NCBI GenBank assembly: GCA_905235955.1 | Contig: CAJONN010000049.1 | Coordinates: forward strand, 1-11,058 | From: an uncultured Marinilabiliaceae bacterium | Lineage (GTDB): Bacteria > Bacteroidota > Bacteroidia > Bacteroidales > Marinilabiliaceae | Length of the DNA: 11,058 nt | Direction: 5' to 3' | Part shown: positions 7,358 through 11,058 of the stretch, piece by piece | Layout: each line of letters opens with the position of its first letter | Numbering within the stretch: the first letter of the stretch is position 1 | Translations under genes and position numbers: made by a program | Notes under the pieces: generated by a model | The model's database searches: none | Told to the model about the DNA's origin: nothing | The model's input: only the letters and a program-made list of their open reading frames with translations

Positions 7358-8566
7358 TTATAGGTGCAAAAGGTGTCCCATTCTGTCGCGCTTGGTTTCC
7401 ATATAGCGCTTGTTGTATTTGTTGGGGGTTATTTCTATCGGAACATTTTCAACTATTGTAAGTCCGAATCCTTCAAGTCCGATGCGTTTCACAGGGTTGT
7501 TGGTCATTAGGCGCATTTTGGTTACTCCAAGTTCTTTCAGTATCGATGCACCAACACCGTAGTCGCGTTCATCGGCATCGTAACCCAAATGTATGTTGGC
7601 ATCAACGGTGTCAAGTCCCTCTTCTTGCAATTTATAGGCCTCTATTTTCGACATTAAGCCTATGCCGCGTCCCTCTTGATTGAGGTACACAACAACGCCT
7701 TTACCCTCTTTTTCAATTATTTGCATTGATTTGTGCAACTGCTCGCCACATTCGCAACGCATCGAACCAAATATGTCGCCCGTCATGCACGATGAGTGTA
7801 CTCTTACGAGTATTGGTTCATCTTTCTCCCACGTACCTTTGATGAGTGCAATATGTTCTTTGCCGTTTGATTTTTGACGGAATGGTATTAAGCGAAATTC
7901 GCCATACTCTGTAGGCAAATGCACTTCGACACCTTTTTCTATTATCGATTCTTGACGCAAACGATATTCAATGAGGTCTCTGATGCTTACAATCTTCATG
8001 TTGTATTTCTTCGCCGTTTCCATCAGCTGAGGCAAGCGAGCCATGGTGCCATCTTCGTTCATTATCTCTATCAGAGCGGCAGCTGGATACAACCCTGCAA
8101 GGCGAGCAAGGTCAACGGCAGCCTCGGTATGCCCTGCCCTACGTAGTACGCCTCTGTTTTGTGCATATAGCGGATTGATATGTCCGGGACGACCAAATGT
8201 TGATGGTTTTGAGGCAGGGTCGGCCAAAGCACGTATGGTAGCTGCGCGGTCGTGAGTAGAAACACCAGTTGTGCAGCCTTCGAGTTTGTCAACCGTAACG
8301 GTAAATGGCGTACCCAACACTGATGTATTGTTACCTACCATGTGGTCGAGTTCAAGTTCCTTGCATCGGTCAATGGTGATTGGCGCACAAAGCACCCCTC
8401 TACCATTTTTGAGCATAAAATTTATCTTTTCCGGAGTTACTTTTTCAGCTGCGATAATAAAATCGCCTTCGTTTTCGCGGTCTTCATCATCCACAACAAT
8501 AACGAATTCGCCTTCACGAAAGGCATCTATAGCTTCCTCTATTGTATCAAGTTTATTATCAGGCAT
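7358..8566 (-). CDS. ribBA: Bifunctional RibBA: DHBP synthase / GTP cyclohydrolase II
   Basis: This 402-residue fusion carries both committed steps of riboflavin synthesis. The N-terminal RibB half (about 1-205) turns ribulose 5-phosphate into 3,4-dihydroxy-2-butanone 4-phosphate and shows [10 protein letters not shown] (26-35), [10 protein letters not shown] (99-108) and [16 protein letters not shown] (143-158). The C-terminal RibA half (about 206-402) opens the ring of GTP and shows the zinc cysteines Cys260, Cys271 and Cys273 in [18 protein letters not shown], then QEGRGIGL (297-304), the DADERDY stretch with the expected catalytic Asp332 and Arg334, and TNNPVK (355-360). All key residues seen are intact, so both activities are expected. 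The start follows the permease by 26 bp; the ATG begins [13 protein letters not shown], a normal RibB N-terminus. I see no FMN riboswitch in the short gap, so control probably comes from the operon. Confidence 0.96.
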   Translation of the reverse strand: MPDNKLDTIEEAIDAFREGEFVIVVDDEDRENEGDFIIAAEKVTPEKINFMLKNGRGVLCAPITIDRCKELELDHMVGNNTSVLGTPFTVTVDKLEGCTTGVSTHDRAATIRALADPASKPSTFGRPGHINPLYAQNRGVLRRAGHTEAAVDLARLAGLYPAAALIEIMNEDGTMARLPQLMETAKKYNMKIVSIRDLIEYRLRQESIIEKGVEVHLPTEYGEFRLIPFRQKSNGKEHIALIKGTWEKDEPILVRVHSSCMTGDIFGSMRCECGEQLHKSMQIIEKEGKGVVVYLNQEGRGIGLMSKIEAYKLQEEGLDTVDANIHLGYDADERDYGVGASILKELGVTKMRLMTNNPVKRIGLEGFGLTIVENVPIEITPNKYNKRYMETKRDRMGHLLHL

Positions 8567-8592
8567 TTTGTTGATATATTATATTTTTTTTA

Positions 8593-10083
8593 TTATTCTT
8601 CAGAATCTTCGTCAGCATCAGCTTTTTTCTTCATTATGCGCTTCTTTAGCTTGTCGGCCAACTTCTGATATGCCTCTGACTTAAACAGAGCTGAGTCGGT
8701 TGCCGATTTATATGTGAGAAATGAGCCAATAATAGCCAGCAATGCCGTTGAGAGCCACATGCCGCACCACACTGGCCAAACGCTTTCGCGTGCACATTTT
8801 GCTCCAAACGTATCAATAATATAATAGAATATGAAGAAAAATACGGATATTACCACAGGCATACCAAGTCCGCCCTTTCTGATGATTGCACCAAGTGGCG
8901 CACCAATAAAGAAGAATATCAAACATGCCATGGGCATAGCAAATTTGCGATGTTTCTCCATTTCGTGCCTATTGACCTTGAGTTGCTCATTGTTGAATTG
9001 TGTAAGGCGTTCGTCGATGAACTGCTTATTGCTTTTGGCTTGGCGCAATGCTGTTTCTACTGCACTACGTTTTTGCTGATCAGTAAGAATGAGCATAAGA
9101 CTATCAACATTGAGCATGATGGCTGTATCTATAGCAGCGGTATATGCTGAGTCTGTAGAATATCTGTAGCGTGTTTTGCGCATTTGGTAGCCCGATGCTT
9201 GCTTTGCTATTTCGTTTGTAATAGAGTCTGTTACGTGATGAAGCGAATCAGAGTCGTGACGCAACTGCTCAAGGTTTTTCATACGGTCGTTGCCTTTGTA
9301 TATATTTTCATCGGCTCTTGAAAAGTCGAAGCCATCAACTTTTACCAATACTTTTTGCTCTGTAAATTCATCGTGCCTATACATTTGGCGTACGCGATCA
9401 GAAAGACGTGAGTTGCCCATTGCCACTTTTTCGTCGTATGTAACGCCATCATAAAGGGTGAGGAGGATAACGCCTGCACGGTCATCAATATCCATCTTGC
9501 CAGAGTCGGCCATTGTAACATTGACATTTCGGTTGATTTTATCTCTATGATCGTGAATGATAAGGTCATACATCATACCCGTCTTCGGATTTTTGTGGTC
9601 AATTTTTATTCTAAATCCGTCGACGCCATCGTAGTATATTTTTTCACGTATCTCAAGTTCGGGGCGTGCCTGCCTAACGCTATAGAGGAGAGTGTAGAAT
9701 TTGAGGTTGGCTACGGGCAAAACATTGTTGGAGAACCAAAATGCTGTTATTGATACAAATATTGTAAGTATCGTGAGTGGTCGCATTATTCTAAAAAGCG
9801 ATATGCCCGATGCTTTCATGGCAATGAGCTCGTAGTTTTCGCCCAAGTTGCCAAACGCCATTAGCGAGGCAAGCAAGATGGCAAGTGGCAATGCCATTGG
9901 CACTACTTGCAACGACACGTAGAAGAGCATTTCAAGCATTACGCTTATTTCCAGACCTTTGCCTACAATGTCGTCAACATAACGCCACAAACCTTGCATC
10001 ACCAAGATAAATACGGAGATGAAGAATGTCATGGCCAACGGACCTGCATAGCTTTTGAGTATGAATTTGTGAAGTTTCTTCAT
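8593..10083 (-). CDS. LptF/LptG-family (YjgP/YjgQ) lipopolysaccharide export permease
   Basis: This 496-residue inner-membrane protein has the LptF/LptG layout: three N-terminal membrane helices (about 12-36, 48-74, 94-118), a periplasmic beta-jellyroll region (about 120-265), and three C-terminal helices (about 380-401, 407-424, 436-458), with the conserved GAPLGAIIRKGGLGMPVVIS stretch between the fourth and fifth. LptF and LptG pair with the ATPase LptB to move lipopolysaccharide from the inner membrane to the periplasmic bridge; the sequence does not say which of the two this is. Compared with the roughly 360-residue enterobacterial proteins it is longer, with a charged, probably coiled-coil insert at about 266-379 and an acidic/basic C-terminal tail (KKRIMKKK, then DADEDSEE). 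It lies 79 bp after the second SiaC-like gene and 26 bp before ribBA. Confidence 0.9.
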   Translation of the reverse strand: MKKLHKFILKSYAGPLAMTFFISVFILVMQGLWRYVDDIVGKGLEISVMLEMLFYVSLQVVPMALPLAILLASLMAFGNLGENYELIAMKASGISLFRIMRPLTILTIFVSITAFWFSNNVLPVANLKFYTLLYSVRQARPELEIREKIYYDGVDGFRIKIDHKNPKTGMMYDLIIHDHRDKINRNVNVTMADSGKMDIDDRAGVILLTLYDGVTYDEKVAMGNSRLSDRVRQMYRHDEFTEQKVLVKVDGFDFSRADENIYKGNDRMKNLEQLRHDSDSLHHVTDSITNEIAKQASGYQMRKTRYRYSTDSAYTAAIDTAIMLNVDSLMLILTDQQKRSAVETALRQAKSNKQFIDERLTQFNNEQLKVNRHEMEKHRKFAMPMACLIFFFIGAPLGAIIRKGGLGMPVVISVFFFIFYYIIDTFGAKCARESVWPVWCGMWLSTALLAIIGSFLTYKSATDSALFKSEAYQKLADKLKKRIMKKKADADEDSEE

Positions 10084-10101
10084 CTAATTTTTTCAGAGAA
10101 T

Positions 10102-10152
10102 GCACGTATTCTATCGTGCTGTAGCTGAATTACTTATCAATAGTGTCAGCTA
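10102..10152 (-). other. Inverted repeats in the gap between the SiaC pair and the permease
   Basis: The 79-bp gap holds two small inverted repeats: TAGCTGA (10122-10128) with TCAGCTA (10146-10152), a 7-bp stem with a 17-nt loop, and GCACG (10102-10106) with CGTGC (10115-10119), a 5-bp stem. Neither has a following T run, so neither looks like a normal terminator. No good -7 box is seen. They may shape mRNA processing between the SiaC genes and the envelope genes. Confidence 0.3.
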
Positions 10153-10162
10153 TCAATTACAA

Positions 10163-10525
10163 TCAGTCTTCTTTTACTATCTCAAATGGGATATTGGTGA
10201 TGAGGTCTCTGTAATCTTCTCCAGTTTCAAGCATTTCAGGATTTTTCGATGTACATTTCCACACCACATTGGCATTCATGCCATTTTCTGCTTTGCGAGC
10301 TACGGTTTTGAATATTTCGAGCAAACATTTTGAACTGCTTGTGTTGAAATATTCCAATTCTACAATAACCGAAAGCCGGTCTTGACTAAGATCGGCTATT
10401 TTATATAGTATACCTCTATAATAATCAACGGCATTGCTCATATATGAGCGACCAGATATATTTAAGACGTCACCGTCTAAGGTTATCAATGGACTTTTTT
10501 CTGTTGGTTCCGATAAAACTAACAT
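10163..10525 (-). CDS. SiaC-family (DUF1987) regulatory phosphoprotein, second copy
   Basis: This 120-residue cytosolic protein belongs to the DUF1987/SiaC family. Key features are a GRSYM segment (25-29), the alternating hydrophobic strand VIVELEY (53-59), and YFNTSSSKCL, which holds the conserved phosphosite, here expected at Thr62. In Pseudomonas aeruginosa, SiaC is phosphorylated at a threonine in this region by the kinase SiaB, dephosphorylated by the PP2C phosphatase SiaA, and unphosphorylated SiaC activates the diguanylate cyclase SiaD. None of these partners is visible here, so the target is unknown. It starts 5 bp after the first copy, with about 30% identity by eye, the conserved loop being almost the same, so it is an old tandem duplicate. 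No strong ribosome binding site is seen; translational coupling is likely. Confidence 0.87.
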   Translation of the reverse strand: MLVLSEPTEKSPLITLDGDVLNISGRSYMSNAVDYYRGILYKIADLSQDRLSVIVELEYFNTSSSKCLLEIFKTVARKAENGMNANVVWKCTSKNPEMLETGEDYRDLITNIPFEIVKED

Positions 10526-10530
10526 TGTTT

Positions 10531-10893
10531 CTAATCGTCTATTTCTTCTAATTCCACATGCACGTGTTTCAACAAATCGCGAAACTCTTCTGCAGCATCG
10601 CGCATATCTTCATCGTCGGTTTTGTATGACCACTTGATGGAACACTCGCCACCTGCCATTACTTTTTTATCAACAATGAATAGCAAATCCATCAGGCACT
10701 TCGAACTACTTGTGTTGAAGAAGTCTAGACGGATATCAACTTGCAAAGCACCCTCGTGTTCCTCAATGAGCTTTTTCACTGGTGCATAGAACTCTACGGA
10801 ATTCTCCATATACGAACGACCCGTAATTGAGAATGTTCCATCTTGCATCGAGATAGTAGGAGTTCTGTCTGAACCTGGTATCAACGTATTCAT
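10531..10893 (-). CDS. SiaC-family (DUF1987) regulatory phosphoprotein, first copy
   Basis: This 120-residue protein is the promoter-proximal member of a tandem pair. It has the family signatures GRSYM (25-29), IRLDFFNTSSSKCL with the expected phosphothreonine Thr61, and an acidic C-terminus (EELEEIDD-like, about 110-120). It has no signal peptide or membrane helix, so it should be cytosolic. The family is known as an anti-sigma-antagonist-like (STAS-like fold) partner-switching phosphoprotein. The two copies differ most outside the GRSYM and NTSSSKCL loops, which suggests they bind different partners while sharing one kinase surface; this is inference. The ATG at 10893 follows a Bacteroides-type promoter by 27 bp, so it is probably the first gene of the transcription unit. 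Confidence 0.88.
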   Translation of the reverse strand: MNTLIPGSDRTPTISMQDGTFSITGRSYMENSVEFYAPVKKLIEEHEGALQVDIRLDFFNTSSSKCLMDLLFIVDKKVMAGGECSIKWSYKTDDEDMRDAAEEFRDLLKHVHVELEEIDD

Positions 10894-10920
10894 TTTGCCT
10901 GTGGTTAAAAATTAACAATA

Positions 10921-10949
10921 CAAAGATACAAATAATATTTATTTTCAAA
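10921..10949 (-). promoter_or_regulatory. Bacteroides-type promoter for the SiaC pair
   Basis: On the minus strand a perfect -7 box TATCTTTG (consensus TAnnTTTG) lies at 10921-10928 and a TTTG -33 box at 10946-10949, 17 bp apart, slightly less than the usual 19-21 bp. The SiaC ATG is 27 bp downstream of the -7 box, so the leader is short. This is the best promoter for the run of genes to its left. Confidence 0.65.
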
Positions 10950-11058
10950 AATCATTCTCCATCTTTTACTATTTTCATCTCATATTCGTTTCATTTTTAT
11001 ACACATTCACAACATTTTAGTGGCTGTTTTTTTTGATTTTTTTACTTTTTTATTGCAC
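10950..11058. other. AT-rich upstream region with phased A/T-tracts; no gene seen
   Basis: No supported ORF or RNA gene lies here. It contains three regularly spaced T-tracts on the plus strand (T8 at 11027-11034, T7 at 11037-11043, T6 at 11046-11051), with centres 8.5-9.5 bp apart, near one helical turn, which could bend the DNA upstream of the SiaC promoter. A single DnaA-box-like 9-mer, TTATACACA, is at 10997-11005. Confidence 0.4.

Noticed and set aside
8271-8684. Plus-strand open frame spanning the ribBA start and permease end
   Set aside because: Ser/Ile/Phe-rich antisense translation overlapping two real genes, with no promoter or recognisable domain.
1-11058. CRISPR arrays, tRNA or rRNA genes, insertion-sequence transposases, phage genes
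   Set aside because: No regularly spaced repeats, no tRNA-like cloverleaf or rRNA signature noticed, and no transposase, integrase or phage motif in any supported gene.

Overview
The window looks like a core-genome segment of an AT-rich member of the Bacteroidetes, probably order Bacteroidales. The evidence is two promoter-like sites of the Bacteroides type (a -7 box TAnnTTTG with an upstream TTG-containing box), no recognisable strong Shine-Dalgarno sites, and the gene families present: a fused RibBA, an LptF/LptG-type permease beside ribBA, a Dpm1-type glycosyltransferase directly before a dihydroorotase, and DUF1987/SiaC proteins. Family or genus cannot be assigned from sequence alone.

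Every gene I can support lies on the minus strand, so transcription runs from high to low coordinates. From right to left: an AT-rich leader with phased A-tracts and a promoter (10894-11058); two tandem SiaC-family (DUF1987) regulatory phosphoprotein paralogs (10531-10893 and 10163-10525); an LptF/LptG-family inner-membrane permease (8593-10083); ribBA (7358-8566); a polyprenol-phosphate mannosyltransferase-like GT2 enzyme (6608-7339); dihydroorotase pyrC (5259-6596); a small lipoprotein with possible GldN-like features (4726-5223); a secreted 5'-nucleotidase/cyclic phosphodiesterase-type metallophosphatase (3010-4707); and a large AsmA-family envelope protein (409-2988). From the permease to the AsmA gene the gaps are only 11-35 bp, and a strong hairpin terminator follows the AsmA gene (336-370). 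This suggests one long transcription unit, possibly starting at the SiaC pair, with a 79-bp break between the second SiaC gene and the permease.

The genes fall into two themes. Envelope: the permease, the AsmA protein, the GT2 enzyme and the lipoprotein. Nucleotide and cofactor metabolism: RibBA uses GTP and ribulose 5-phosphate, PyrC makes dihydroorotate, and the nucleotidase recovers nucleosides from periplasmic nucleotides.

The only sizeable non-coding stretch (72-408) holds the operon terminator, a 141-bp element bounded by perfect 17-bp inverted repeats (183-323; a MITE-like or structured repeat of unknown identity), and a promoter for a further minus-strand gene. Only the lipoprotein signal peptide of that gene is present, at the left edge (1-71). 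The two points most worth following up are the paired SiaC paralogs with no visible SiaA/SiaB/SiaD partner, and the 141-bp element. I see no clearly new multi-gene system.
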